This document shows, one piece after another, positions 1 through 11,680 of a DNA stretch of 64,000 nucleotides (its first letter is position 1; every line of letters begins with the position of its first letter). A model generated the notes under the pieces. The model was not told the DNA's origin. It saw nothing but the letters and a program-made list of their open reading frames with translations, and ran no database searches. The translations under genes were made by a program, and so were the position numbers. The stretch is from Callorhinus ursinus (Eukaryota > Chordata > Mammalia > Carnivora > Otariidae): contig NW_020312935.1 of assembly GCF_003265705.1 (NCBI RefSeq), forward strand, positions 8,459,995 to 8,523,994. The letters run 5' to 3'.

Positions 1-171
1 TTACATTTGATATTACATTTTACATTTTTAAACAGACTTAGGTGCTAATATTTAGAGAAATTGGAGAATTACCCCTAAAATCACATGACATGATGATGGT
101 GGAGTCAAGAACAGGGCATCAGCACTTTTAACTTCCAGTGAGATGCACTTTCTATTACACAATTTCTTTTT

Positions 172-295
172 TCAACTAATACACATTAGATAAGCACCTA
201 CCATAGCCCAGGCCCAATAGGAGATGCTCTAGGGGATAGTAAAAATGAAAAGACAGAGCCCCAATTCTCAAGCAGCTCCCAGATGAATGAGGGCA
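172..295 (-). repeat. L2 LINE 3' fragment
   Basis: The plus strand reads like the reverse complement of the L2 3' end: 'AAGCACCTACCATAGCCCAG', then a 'GGGGATAGTAAAAATGAAAAG' type stretch and a 'CAATTCTCAAGCAGCTC' segment. The order matches the recalled L2 consensus. It is an old, diverged fragment with no coding potential. Confidence 0.5.
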
Positions 296-1164
296 ATTTG
301 GTAAATGCCCAACAGCATGACTATTATATATCCAGATAAGGAGTGTCATTCTGGCCTGCTGCCTGGATATTTTCTTGCTGAGTAGGACTTGAATAGCTCA
401 TGTAACTGGATGACCAAAGTTGTTTTACAGAGCATCCGAAGATATGTCAACTCTAGTATGTTTGTCTGCCAGTCCCTCACGTCCAGGGAACTTAGGCAAA
501 CAAGAAGGCTGTCATAACACCTGGGGACACATTGAATTTCTCAGACGCTCTGAAGATACCACATTGGCCAGTTTGGTTCTCCTAGCTGTTGCTCTGCCCA
601 GTCTCATGACCCTCTCTTCTCCATTTGATCTCTTTTGACAAAATTTCTTTTCTCCAATTCAGACAAGCTGAATTTTCAGGTTGGGAGGAGAAAACCATAA
701 GGGTTGCCATTCTTCTACCAATCCTCCTCTGGGTTTGGGTGGCTTATCTGCTATTTTGTGATGATTTCTAGTTAGATGATTATTCTAGCACAGTTTTGTT
801 ACCTCAGAAAAAATCACATAGGAAACCACTATGGGGTAATCCATTTAGGGGTAGTCCTCCAATTTCTCTAAATTCAGACTCACATTCTGAATTTCCTCTT
901 ATGATTTAAAATTTATGCCTCAATTTCACTGACCCAAAGTCTCCAGTAGTTACAAAAGGAGAGCACGTCAGGGGCTTCCTGTGGAGGGTGGGGGAGCTCA
1001 CAGTGTTTTGTTCTTTGTGATAGGGCTGATAACAGGGTCATGTTCCCTTAGTGCAAATTCATAAAACTATGATCTTCTATATATATTTGATATTTAAAAT
1101 TATAAGAAAAATTTAAAAAGCAAAAGCAAAAAAAAATAATAGTAATAATTACATGCCTATAGAG
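296..1164. other. unique AT-rich DNA, nothing recognised
   Basis: I see no repeat family and no convincing exon. The open frame at 420-638 (72 codons) has no recognisable domain and an ordinary length for chance. The interval ends in an A-rich stretch (about 1105-1145). Confidence 0.4.
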
Positions 1165-1383
1165 CAGTAGTTATCAACCTGGGATGATTTTTCCACCGGG
1201 GGACATTTGTCAAGGTCTGAGACGTCTTTGGTTGTCACCACGGGGTAGGGGCGTGCTACTGGTATCTAGTGGGTGGAAGCCAGGGATGCTGCTAAACATC
1301 CTATAATAATACACAGAGCAGCACCCCGTCCCCCCAGCAAATAATTATCTGGCCCAATAGTGCCGACATTCAGAAGCCCTGCC
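1165..1383 (+). mobile_element. MER5A, non-autonomous hAT-Charlie DNA transposon
   Basis: Both ends and the body match the recalled MER5A consensus: it opens 'CAGTAGTTATCAACCTGGG', carries 'GACATTTGTCAAGGTCTGAG' and 'GCTACTGGTATCTAGTGGG', and closes with 'TCTGGCCCAATAGTGCC'. It is a near full-length fossil with no transposase. A second copy lies in the opposite orientation at 12,229-12,445. Confidence 0.85.
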
Positions 1384-1470
1384 ATAGAGAATGCAGATCA
1401 ATCTGAAAGATTAATTTTTGAAGGGCCATAGCAAGCACCATTCATAGAAACTTGTATGCTGGATTATATC

Positions 1471-1600
1471 TTTATTTCAGTCGAGGAAACTGAGGCTCAT
1501 AGAAACTAATCCATCCAGAGTCATTCATTTAAGAACCCATGAAGCTCAAACCCTTACCCTTTACACCAATATATTCTCTTGCCTATTATCACTTCTCCAG
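1471..1600 (+). repeat. MIR SINE fragment
   Basis: The MIR core signature 'GAGGAAACTGAGGCTCATAG' is followed, in the expected order, by a diverged remnant of the downstream core. MIR is an ancient tRNA-derived SINE fixed across mammals. Confidence 0.7.
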
Positions 1601-1987
1601 TGCAAAAAATCATAATTTGAAAACTGACACATATTTTTCTCCATAACTAAAATGCTTTTTGTGTAGAACAACCAGATAAAGGCATTAATGAAAAGAGGCT
1701 TTACAGAAATATCATCCATATGATCTTCTGCAACAATGGCTTTGTAATAAACTACTCTGAATTACTTTTTCCAAGAACTTGTAAAAAAATGTGCAAACTG
1801 GAAAGCATAGCATTCTTGTTATTGAACCAGTTGAAATTTGACTTTTGGACATAAGTAAGAGGACTGTCATTCAGGGGAATTAGAATGCTTTCCTAGCTGC
1901 TATTGGGAGATGGCAGAGCCTCTTCCATTCCCTTGAGTTTGAAGTTGTCTGAAGTTTCCTATCTGTAAATGCTGATGTACACATCGT

Positions 1988-2376
1988 GTATCAGTAAGGA
2001 TACACTGAGGGTAACAGAACCAGTAGGATACACGTATATTAGGAGATTCATTGGAAGTAACTGGCTCAAGCAATGGCAAGGGTTGACAAGGCAAGTCTGA
2101 GGTCCACGGGACAGGTGGGCAGGAAGGGCAGACTGGAGCCGGAGGATGGGAGCCGTAGCTACAGTCCACAGGTGGACTTTTCTCTTCATTAGAGTAACTT
2201 CGGTTCTGCTCAGAAGGGTTTTCAGCTGGTTGAGTCAGGCCCACCCAGACTATCGAGAATAATCTTTACTTAAAGTAAACTGATTATAGACTTTAATGAC
2301 ATCTACCAAATATCTCAATTAGTGTTGGTATAACAAACCCAGCCAAGTTTACACATAAAGCTGACCACCATGCACA
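1988..2376 (-). mobile_element. MLT2-type ERVL solitary LTR
   Basis: Read on the minus strand this follows an ERVL-class MLT2 LTR. On the plus strand one sees 'GGTAACAGAACCAGTAGGAT' near the start, 'GGTTGAGTCAGGCCCACCCA' in the middle and 'CCAAGTTTACACATAAAGCT' at the end, in the order expected of the reversed LTR. No internal gag/pol sequence flanks it, so it is a solitary LTR. Two overlapping minus-strand open frames (1900-2244, 1959-2189) lie mostly inside it and are not genes. Confidence 0.7.
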
Positions 2377-2598
2377 GTAAGTGTAACTTTTTCCTAAGCC
2401 AGTAGTTATTTTAGGTAGTATAGTTCAGTTATCAGAAAGTATAATGAGTGTGAAGTAATGTAAACTACACTATTTCTCTTAACAGCATGAGGATGTGGTT
2501 GGCCCTCCCCATCTCACTATATAGGTGCATGCATGCCTAAATATATATGTATTGTGTACAGACATGCACACATTTGTGCTGTAGTTATTTTAGTAAGC

Positions 2599-2790
2599 AT
2601 CCATTTATCCAACAAAATATCTACCATGTAATAAATAGCCACAGTGGTAGGTAGTAGGCACACAAAGATAAAACTCTCATAGTCCTTACCTTCAAAGTCC
2701 TAATAGTCTGGAGGAGAAGGATATAATTAAATTGGTAATTTTAATGTGTTTTGATACATGCTACAATGCGCACATTTAGAAACATTAAAA
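2599..2790 (-). repeat. L2 LINE 3' fragment
   Basis: The stretch 'CATCCATTTATCCAACAAAA' is followed by a 'CACACAAAGATAAAACTCTC' region and 'CAAAGTCCTAATAGTCTGG'. This is the order of the antisense L2 3' end, diverged. Confidence 0.5.
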
Positions 2791-4654
2791 AGGCCTCTTG
2801 AATGTTGAATAACTGAAAGCAAAATTAATTAGCTAGAAGACTGTTCTTTGAATATATGCTCCTTGGATGGATGTTAGGACCAACTCTTCCTTAATAAGGA
2901 ATTACTGTTTGTTAGGGTTTAACTAAAGCTCTGGGCAGAGTGCCAGGAGAAAGGTGATTGGATTCCCAGCGGTTGGCTATGTGAAGAGCTCAAACAGTAT
3001 GGCCTATTTACTTGTCCACTTATTTATGGCCTTTCCGGTTCTCAGGAGGTGTTGATGTGGCCTTCATAAATACCAGCAATGTGCTGAGATTTCAACAAAG
3101 GAAAGTTTTAAAGAAATTAGAATGAAGGGAAAGTAAGAGTAAGGTTGAAAGAACAAAGGACTTCATTGAAGAGCATACCATAATTTATGACATAGAGCAT
3201 TGTTTCCTAGTAACCAAGTAACTGGAGAAACAATACAACCACCACAAAATAATAATATGGTAGTGTCCAGGTGAGACAAAACATTTCTTGACATTGAGGC
3301 CAGTAGAATTTCTCCCAAAGAACCTTATAAAGAGACCAGTGCCTTTAACAATTACCCAAGCATAAACAAAACACTACACATGCACATGGTGCATATGTAT
3401 TTACATATAGATGCATGGATGTATATACAGATGCATCTCTAGGGTTGTTTAGTTCAAGCAGGGCCCCAGGTATATGAGTCCAGCTCAGTGGTCAAGATCC
3501 TTAGATAGTGACACTTCTGTGGGATTTGTAGGGTCACGTCTTGGCCCAGGCTCTCCCCTGTCTTTCTCTCCATGTTCCTTAGACGCACTGCCCCACGGCT
3601 TTCTGCCAGAAGGAGCCAAGGTGATACAGAGTAGAAATAGAATAATATAACCCAGTGAACCAGAGCTTTGTTGAATGTTCCAGAACCGCACCACTCTCAG
3701 ATCCACCGAGAGCCCTGAGTTCGGGGAACCTGTCATTTGCCTCTTGTAGTAACTTCAGATAAGGCCATTCTCCTTTGTGGCCTTAATATTCACCTACCTG
3801 GGAGTGGGTCACTGGGCTTCTAAGAGTCTTAGGGTCTCGGAAATAAATACTGAACAGGTACAGCATCTGAGATGGGTTTTGGCCTTAGGCCTCCCATGAA
3901 CCCTTGATAAAAGAGAAACAATTTGCTGCTGTCATTAATGGAAGTTCGATGAATCTGTTAAAAAATACATCACATCACTACAGAAATGACATTAACACAG
4001 GGTTCTTTTTTATTTATTTCTTTCCTTCTAATTAAATTCTCTCAAGGTGAGAAGAAACCACTGTCCACTGCCAAATCACGGTTCATGGGTCTGTGCAGGA
4101 ATGAGAAAAGGAGTCTGTGATTTGAACTGGTACAAGAGAACTCAGGAGATGCACTTTTGGACTTGGTGAATGGATATCTGGCGCCTGGTCTGGGCTTGGT
4201 CACATGGGTATGGCCATGTTCTTTAGCTCTTTTGTGTCCCAGGTGTCTCTATCAGTAGGAAGAAGATAGTAATAGCTGCCCCATCTTTATTAAGGTTGAT
4301 ATGCCAATGGCTGTATAAAGACACTATTATACTTAGATAGGGGTTGGATAGTGCCAAAGACAAAGAAGAGAGATCATGTCAGTTTGTTTCAAAGCATTGT
4401 TTTCTCTGTGGGCTCACTGGGAGTGAGGGCCTCCTTCTCTGCTCTGGGCTCGGAGGTGGCCATCATTGGGCAGCTTGGTAGGAACCCTGGCCTGGGAATT
4501 GGGAATTGTAAATTCACATTCAGATTCTGTCATTTTACATACACCTTGGACAAATAACTATCCCTCTTGGGGTATCTGTTTACTTTTTTTTTTTAAATAA
4601 CAGAGCTAAACTTGGTGACCTCTAAGAACCTTTCCAATTCTGAGGGGCTACAGT
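2791..4654. other. unique DNA, nothing recognised
   Basis: About 1.9 kb without a repeat I can name. The open frames (for example 3485-3736 minus, 4351-4557 plus) are under 90 codons with no recognisable family. It is most simply intergenic or intronic DNA. Confidence 0.4.
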
Positions 4655-4920
4655 GTACCATTTACAGTGCTGTGGAATAAAGACTTAGGAGTGAATAGGA
4701 CAGACCCTGACATCTGTGAGAGCTCTGTTGGAAGAGGCAGAGAGCATCTGTGATGGGACAGTCTCAGATTGTCTTACAACAGAGTAGTTGTAAGGAAATA
4801 AACAGAGTTGTATAATAGAAAAAGAGGAGAAATGGGTCTTTCTTGCTAAAGAGAGATGAAATGGGTCATTCTCCCAGGAATACTTCTCTGAGGAGGTGAC
4901 ATTATTTGATCTTCCTCTTT
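4655..4920 (-). repeat. L2 LINE fragment
   Basis: The block starting 'CAGTGCTGTGGAATAAAGAC' followed by 'AATAGGACAGACCCTGACAT' matches the antisense L2 pattern of total, animals and 'GAGCT'. It ends with the 'GAGGAGGTGACATTATTTGA' segment found further inside L2. Confidence 0.5.
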
Positions 4921-5169
4921 ATTCTTGCAGAGTAAACAGTTAAAATGACATCTGAAAAAAACATCTTTGTCCTTTGCAAATCCATCTCAGCATTAGCAGT
5001 AGAAGACAGAATGGATTTAAGAAAAGGTTTCCTGTCTTAAATTTTTTTGTGGAATGTGTGAGGTATGAATAAAGGAAATAGAGAAGGATCTTTGCAACAT
5101 GAGCAGGAGATACATTTATAGCTCTGGGGCAGAGATAGGATTTGGTAAATAATTTTCAGGATATATTAG

Positions 5170-5400
5170 TTGATTCAATGAATGTTTATGGAGCACCTAC
5201 TAGGTGCCTGACCTTAAGCAGAGAGCTGAGACTAAGGTGTTTAATCATCTAGAATCTTCCTGAAGAGAAGCCTAGCTTGGAGGGAGAAGAAGCATATAGA
5301 AATAAATATCTCTGTTCCATGGTAACAGTGGTGGTGGGAAGGATTCAGGATAATTCAGGACATTGGTAATGGGGCTGGCTTGAGGAAGTATGAAGCAGTT
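5170..5400 (-). repeat. L2 LINE 3' fragment
   Basis: 'TTGATTCAATGAATGTTTAT' then 'GGAGCACCTACTAGGTGCCT' is the hallmark of an antisense L2 3' terminus. The following stretch to about 5400 continues the L2 order with divergence. Confidence 0.7.
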
Positions 5401-5586
5401 CACAAAAAATGCTAAGGATGAGTGTTTAGGTGAAAAATAAACCACCAAAATTATTTTGAAATAATGATGTCATTTTTGCTGACACTAATATTCATCTCAC
5501 TTTTTTTGGAACTAATACTAAAGAAATATCTTAAAATGTTAAAATAATTACATGTATCAAGTATTCAGCATAGGAAAACAAGACGG

Positions 5587-5641
5587 GAAGAAAGAACAAA
5601 AGAAAGAAAGAAGAAAGAAAGAAAAAAAGAAAGAAAGAAAG
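5587..5641 (+). repeat. (GAAA)n microsatellite
   Basis: Imperfect tetranucleotide repeat of GAAA/AAGA units, purine-only for about 55 bases. It sits directly upstream of an L1-like segment and may have grown from an A-rich stretch. Confidence 0.9.
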
Positions 5642-5644
5642 TTC

Positions 5645-5960
5645 TTAAATATCTAACAAGAGATTGGTTAAATAAATACAGTATATTTTTATGATGGGCT
5701 GTAATTGTCACTGGTCATATTAACAAAGAATCTGTCACTACATGGACATATGCTTAGGATAAAATGTTAAGAGGTGCAAAGTAAGCCACTGAATTATCTA
5801 TTCAGTGTGATTTCAACTTTCTCCACGTATAGCAGACTATGGAAGGGTATTATTCTGAAATAGCAATCATGGAGGGATGGTATGATTAATTATTTTAGTT
5901 TAATTTTAAATTTTATTCTTTTTTTGATTTTTCATTACCACACATTCGCACTTGAGAAAG
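5645..5960 (+). mobile_element. old L1 (L1M-type) ORF2 end / 3' UTR fragment
   Basis: 'GAGATTGGTTAAATAAATAC' followed by 'CTACATGGACATATGCTTAG' and 'GATAAAATGTTAAGAGGTGC' follows the tail of L1 ORF2 and the beginning of the 3' UTR. It is full of stop codons and not functional. Confidence 0.55.
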
Positions 5961-7660
5961 AAGCACATGGAAAACTACTGCAAATCTGGGGGTATTTGAT
6001 AAAGAATGGAAGAGCAGTTCCTTCCAGTTCAATCTGTTTCTGATGAATTAGTTTTTATTCCTCTGGAGTAGAAGTAAACCTTGAATTTAAAAAATAAACC
6101 TTACGTTTTGTCTTTAATTCTAAGCTTTTGTGATACTGCAATTCATTTTTACTGTCCACAGTTTCCCCCCCCCCTCCACATTTAAATGAAGCAAAACTAG
6201 AAAGCAATGTGAGTTTAGAAAACCTGGTTTTGTTGTGTATTTCTGATGGCGCTCAGGAAGAGCCACGGAAAAGGATGGAAGGTCTGTTGGAAATAAAAAG
6301 ACCTTAGCAGAGTCATTTCATGGCTGAGAGCTCTAAAGCCTTAAAGATGAGGAGTGATTTGCTCATGGTCACGTGACTGGTTTATAGGGACATTAAGCAT
6401 CATCACGGTGATGGGGAGAATAAGACTAAAAAGAATTTGGCTCAAGATTTGTTGTTGTTTGGGTGGTGATGGTGGTGATGGTGGTATTGGTGAGGCAGAA
6501 GGAGGAATAGGGCTCACGCTCAGTTCAAAGCTACAATGTGGTTATTGTAAGAATGTAGAACATTCAGGATACATTCTTTGAAAAGTGGAAGTACAATGTC
6601 AGAAAGGGAATTATAAATCTGATACTAAATCAGGTGAAACTTAAAGTCTGGGTTTTAAGCTTTGCTATTCCATGAAAACTCAGAACATGTCAATTTTCAG
6701 AATAGAAATGTTTCTCTCCATATCTGAATTTTAAAATTCATTGTGCATATGTTCTGTGATTTAAAAGTAACAGTCTTTTCCATTTTTCTCATTCTGTTGC
6801 AAATTGCAATCGTACCATGTCATCAAAAAGTTATTTAGTGACAACTTATGGGAAGCCAAAAAGTTTCCTATAATTTGCATATATTTTCCACATTTGGAAT
6901 GTTAGTGATTAAGTTTTTTTGTGTTCACTTAAAATAATATATTATTATTGAAAATAAATATAATAATAAATGCAAAATGTTGCTTCTAACGGCATATGCT
7001 AAACACTTCCACAGTGCAGCACAGCATATGCTTAGTTCTTCATTAAGAGATTTTAAAATAACTTGTATTTAGCAAGAATACATTATCTTTTATTCAGAAT
7101 TAATTATATGCTGTTTTGTGTACCATAATTTAAAGTGCTACCCACTTCTAATATGTAATACGCAAAAGAAACTATGGTTACAATTCATTAGAATTGGCTT
7201 CTTTCCTTTGCAATTTAGTGACATAATGAATACATAGAGCTGAAATGCTATTTGTTACTTGAATCAAAAGTTACATGAAGTGCTGATAACTAACAGTTAC
7301 AAATCCTTCATTTTTTTTTAAATCACAGCATGCCTCAGGAGAATGGAATAAGTCATGAGAGTAATTCATGCACAATTAGTTATTTTACCATTCTTTGATA
7401 GTTTTAAGAACAAGTTTTTAGAAAGGCTATTGGAACAAGAAGGTAGAGGAACATTTAGAAATCATTTTTGTATTATTAAAACACCATGTTACTTAATTGT
7501 TTGGTATGCCCAGATAGACACTACTTTGAAAGCAAACTCTGACTTGTGTAAAGGACTTGGTTCTAGGTGTCTGTTAAATCAGTGTAACATACCTTCTTAA
7601 AAATGAAACCCCTGTCTCAAAAAATGACCTGGAGATATGTTAGTTGTCTGGTTAAGTGTC
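5961..7660. other. unique AT-rich DNA
   Basis: No repeat is confidently recognised except a short TGG/TGA-rich patch at about 6455-6495 and AT-rich low-complexity DNA at about 6930-6975. The open frames at 6354-6581 and 7355-7600 have no recognisable family; the first owes its glycines to the TGG/TGA patch. Confidence 0.4.
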
Positions 7661-7664
7661 TGTA

Positions 7665-7810
7665 ACCTTTGTCTGATCATCTTCTATCTCAACCATGTTT
7701 TTAGTGATGAGGAACATGATGCCCCGAGATGCTAAATCCTTAGCTGGGGTTATATAGCACATGACTGGGAACCTGGTGTTGGAGTCCAGCTTTCTTAGCT
7801 TAGGTAAGAC
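7665..7810 (+). repeat. MIR SINE fragment, diverged
   Basis: 'CATGTTTTTAGTGATGAGGA' followed by 'ATATAGCACATGACTGGGAA' and 'GTTGGAGTCCAGCTTTC' keeps the order of the MIR core and downstream region. The minus-strand open frame at 7652-7945 covers it and is not a gene. Confidence 0.5.
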
Positions 7811-8054
7811 TCTTATTTGGGAGGCATGCAACTTACTTATATTGTCACTTTCAGCCTGAATTTTTACCAAGAATTTCAATAAGGGAAGTCCATTTGAATA
7901 ATACATTACCTTAACTGAGCAGGATGAAAGGACAAACACAGCCAAAATGCATCAAAAGTGAAAATGAAAATTCTTAAATGCAGTTTCTATTTTTGAACTA
8001 TATGATGACATCTGGATTTTTTCATTAAAAGTGACAGAACCTTAAGTAACAATA

Positions 8055-8330
8055 CTAATATTCATGCTGACCAGGGTGGAACGAGGTGAGCACTCTAATA
8101 CTTTGCTGATGGGATTATAAATCAATACCAGAGGGCATTTGGCAATGTTTTTCTGGAAAGGAAACATTTACTGGCCTTTTGTCTTCTTTGTTTTACCTCT
8201 GGATATCTAGCCTTAGGAAACAGTCTGAAACACAAAGATTAAATCATGAAAACATGTTTTTCCAGGTAATTTCTTACAGTATGTAAATTGTACCTCGATA
8301 AAGCTATTAAAAATGACTCATCACATTTTT
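8055..8330 (+). mobile_element. old L1 (L1M-type) ORF2 fragment
   Basis: 'TTTGCTGATGGGATTATAAA' and 'GAGGGCATTTGGCAATGTTT' are typical of the last part of L1 ORF2, and 'GTACCTCGATAAAGCTATTA' resembles an L1 3' UTR end. It is diverged and interrupted. Confidence 0.55.
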
Positions 8331-9839
8331 TTTATTTATTGGAGGTAAGCATAAAAACATGCTAAATGACTACCCCTTCAAGGAAATCTTTAAATAGTGA
8401 CAGTTCAATCATACAACCTAAATTTGAGAAGTCACTCATCAGATTTAGGAAGAAAGTCTCAATAATAGGGAAAAATACTTGCAGTAGAGTATTTATCATC
8501 AGGTGCATTATAAAAAATTGTGTGTAAACCACAATTTCTCCTTTGACAATTTTTTAAATGGTTAACATAATTAGAAGGTAATAAATCAGCATGGTAACTA
8601 ATGATAGTTATGATGGGTGATAAGATTTTCCATTCATTATCCTGTCATTTGTTTATGTAGTCAGTCAACTTTATGTAGTTTATTTAAAATCCCTACATTT
8701 TCAAAATGTTCTTCCTTGAGGATTAATTACTACTAAAAATCAGAAAAAAAAGGCATTAATCAGTGCCAAAGTGCGGAGACCTCACACGTAGATAGCTTGG
8801 CTATATGAAACAATGACACTGCACACTTCCTAGGAGATTGAACTGCAGTCTTAAGACTGTCCTTACCTGGCAGAAGGACCCAGTTAAATAGGATTGGCAA
8901 AGTTCACCAACATTTCCCTTTCTCAGTCATGGTGATTGTGGATCAGCCCTGAGAATACCGTGTGGAACAGGTTGCATCAGGAACAATCCACCTAATGCCA
9001 TCGATTTATATAAACTCTAAATTTCTTCACATTTAGCCAGTGGTGGGGTTGTTAATTTCCACCATTTTTATCCACTGTAATCAAAGTGTTAAGAGCTCAG
9101 AATTCAGAATTTGCGCGCTACAGCAGCATGTGGTGAATGATTGGCATTAATAATCCAGGCCTTGCTGCTCGGTACCTTCACATGGTCAGGCCCTCTGTTC
9201 CAGGCCAGGATGAAAACGTGTTTCCTGCAACTTGTTAACTCAATTACACAGTCCTCTGAATTACAGCAAACATTTCTTATACAAAGTCACTTGCATAGTC
9301 TCTATGGTAGCTGACACTTCATAATTCCTAAGGGAAGATATGAAGAATTAGACTAAATTCCCTGGATTCTGAAAGAAAGAGAAAGTGATTAAGACATTGA
9401 AATTGCTCCAGCTACGTTGCTGTGGTTGTTGGAGGAAGTGATACTGTGTCAGGTGCAAAATGTAATAGCTCTGACTACCCAGTACCTATCTTCTGGGACA
9501 TTTCCAATTCACACCTAACTCTGAAGGCTGCTCTAAATCGAAAGATTCCAGAGTATGATGGTCTAGGATTTCCTTTCATCTCAAATGATCTCATTTTTTC
9601 TCATTTAAAATTCACTCTGAAGATCCTAAAGTCGAATATTTGACTTAGATGTTTCCATGAAAAAAAATTTTTTTTAATGCACTTTCTCTCTCTTACGGTC
9701 TGTTTTGCAATATCTAAGCTTATACAATTTTGTGGGATACCCAATCTCTAGACAAAACCCTGGTCTTCAAAGCCAGGGGTCATGGGACATATTTCCTTTT
9801 ATGCTCTGGGACTTGACTGTGCGTTACAAGGTTTTGTAA
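8331..9839. other. unique DNA, nothing recognised
   Basis: No named repeat and no supported exon. The open frame at 9422-9643 (73 codons) shows no family. Some intact CpG occur near 9114-9180, but no island. Confidence 0.4.
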
Positions 9840-10010
9840 GAGGTGGTCTGCACACCAATCTACTTCTATGTTACCTGGGGATCTTCTTTCAAAAGAAGCA
9901 TCCACAGCCTTCACCCAGGCTTGTGTAGCCGCAGGTGGGCTCTAAGAAACTGCATTTATAACAAGCTTCCAGGTGATGGTGAAGCCCTCTAAAGTTTGAG
10001 AAGTGTTGCA
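9840..10010 (+). mobile_element. MER3-like non-autonomous DNA transposon remnant
   Basis: 'TAAGAAACTGCATTTATAAC' then 'AAGCTTCCAGGTGATGGTGA' and the closing 'AAAGTTTGAGAAGTGTTG' match the 3' half of the MER3-type hAT element. The 5' half is more diverged. A related copy in the other orientation follows at 10,542. Confidence 0.55.
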
Positions 10011-10166
10011 TTAACTTGCTTTTCTTTTCAGAAAGCCTCCACCCTCACTGTCCCATTCTTTACTTCATAACAGCTTTCTTGGCAGAGGCTCGTGAATTCG
10101 CAGCAAGAGTGAATAACCATCCTAATATACCAGAGCCAACAGGAGCCTAGACTTGACTTTCAAAGC

Positions 10167-10180
10167 TGTGCTTGACTTTC
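10167..10180. repeat. target-site duplication, left copy, of the L1 at 10,181
   Basis: 'TGTGCTTGACTTTC' occurs here and again at 10,526-10,539, flanking the L1 exactly. All 14 bases are identical, indicating a young retrotransposition event. Confidence 0.9.
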
Positions 10181-10525
10181 TTTTTTTTTTACTTTAAATT
10201 TTTTATTGTTATGTTAATCACCATACATTACATCATTAGTTTTTGATGTAGTGTTCCATGATTCATTGTTTGTGCATAACACCCAGTGCTCCACGCAGAA
10301 TGTGCCCTCTTTAATACCCATCACCAGGCTAACCCATCCCCCACCCTCCTCCCCTCTAGAACCCTCAGTTTGTTTTTCAGAGTCCATCATCTCTCATGGT
10401 TCGTCTCCCCCTCTGATTTACTCCCCTTCATTCTTCCCCTCCTGCTATCTTCTTCTTCTTTTTTTTTTCTTAACATATATTGCATTATTTGTTTTAGAGG
10501 TACAGATCTGTGATTCAACATTCGT
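10181..10525 (-). mobile_element. young 5'-truncated L1, carnivore-type 3' end, reverse orientation
   Basis: The element starts on the plus strand with the poly-T complement of an L1 poly-A tail, then an AT-rich segment and 'GTTAATCACCATACATTACA', 'AGTGTTCCATGATTCATTGT' and 'CACCCAGTGCTCCACGCAGA', which is the reverse complement of the carnivore L1 3' end. It is flanked by perfect 14-bp target-site duplications. Only about 345 bases of the 3' end remain, so it encodes no protein; the plus-strand frames at 10,251-10,625 and 10,286-10,513 are antisense reading of it. The variant resembles L1 copies of bears and seals, from recall. Confidence 0.9.
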
Positions 10526-10539
10526 TGTGCTTGACTTTC
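10526..10539. repeat. target-site duplication, right copy, of the L1 at 10,181
   Basis: Identical to 10,167-10,180. The pre-insertion site can be read by deleting 10,181-10,539. Confidence 0.9.
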
Positions 10540-10541
10540 AA

Positions 10542-10700
10542 GCTGTGCTTGGACCGGCGGCATCAGACATCACCTGGGGCTGTGTTAGAAATGCATTTTG
10601 GGGGACCTACCCTGTGATTTTCTGAATCAGAAACCCTTGGGGTGGTTTTAAGAAGCCAGCCAGGTGATTCGGATGGTTTGTAAAGTTTGAGGAACACTGG
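10542..10700 (-). mobile_element. MER3-like DNA transposon remnant
   Basis: 'GGACCGGCGGCATCAGACAT' then 'CACCTGGGGCTGTGTTAGAA', 'CTGAATCAGAAACCCTTGGG' and the closing 'TAAAGTTTGAGGAACACTGG' follow the MER3-type element in reverse. The young L1 inserted almost at its outer edge. The minus-strand open frame at 10,563-10,751 overlaps it and is not a gene. Confidence 0.65.
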
Positions 10701-11044
10701 TCTCGCTTGTCGGTTTTCAGTCTCCAGTGCTGGCCAGCTGTGTACCTTCACTTATACAGTTCATTCACCTTCCCGATTTCTATAAAGGACGAGATAGTTC
10801 TTTCTTTCAGACCATGATTCCTTTTAGAGAATTTCACATACCAAGAGATCTAGAAATCCAGAAGAGATTTTAGAATCAATGTCCCAGGCAAATGATGCCT
10901 CTAAAACAGGTAATGGTCCTACTAGGAAGATAATGGTTTGGTCTCTTAAAAGCAGCATCAAAATAGCATGACAAGACCTACTGGGTTTTAACTGGATGAC
11001 AGGCTCCTATGTTAAAGCTAGTTCGGTTGAATCTTGGTTTTGAC

Positions 11045-11225
11045 ATTTACCAGTTGTGTGGCTTTTGGGAAAGCTAAAGATTATCTGGGAGCCTTACTTG
11101 TCGTATGCGAGAGAGAGTATAATAATAGTTTCACACGGCGATTTTGAGCATTAAATGAGGCACTGGGAGGAAAGTGCTTTGCTGACGGCCTGGTAATCAG
11201 CAAATGCCCAAAGAATGTTATAAGA
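11045..11225 (+). repeat. MIR SINE
   Basis: 'CATTTACCAGTTGTGTGGCT' (MIR 5' part), 'AGCATTAAATGAGGCACTGG' and the closing 'CAGCAAATGCCCAAAGAATG' appear in MIR order. It is well preserved in length and diverged in sequence. Confidence 0.7.
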
Positions 11226-11519
11226 CATGTAACCATGGGTATGCATTGTAGTCCTGTGACCTTGAGTTCCCTCATTTTAAATTGAGAGTAATTGTCATGC
11301 CTAAAAGTGGTGAGTTTCAGCCATAACATGGAACTGAGTGAATCTCTTAAGCTATAGAATCTGAGGTTTTCCTATGAAAGATGAAAGGATGGAGTCTGGC
11401 CTCTCTGTATCCCCAGCCTCCAGGACTGGTTTTGGCACCTGTTCAGCACTTGATGAATAGATTATGTAAGCAATTATTCAAACTATTTTCAGAATCCAGT
11501 TTTACAATCTTTGGCTAAT

Positions 11520-11680
11520 ATTCCCAACAAACCCAATGAGGATGGCCTAGTTACTTATCTCATTTTATAGAAGAAGCACCTCCAGCTTAGAGAGCTGGAG
11601 TAAATTGACTAAAATGGCACTGGGTTATCCGACTTTGGGGCTCCTATGCTTAATTATTCTGCTATGCTGTTTTAACTTCT
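11520..11680 (+). repeat. MIR SINE
   Basis: 'TTATCTCATTTTATAGAAGA' followed by 'CAGCTTAGAGAGCTGGAGTA' and the downstream remnant ending near 'TTCTGCTATGCTG' match the MIRb core and 3' part. Confidence 0.65.

Noticed and set aside
10251..10625. 124-codon plus-strand open frame
   Set aside because: It runs antisense through the young L1 3' end and into a MER3-like remnant.
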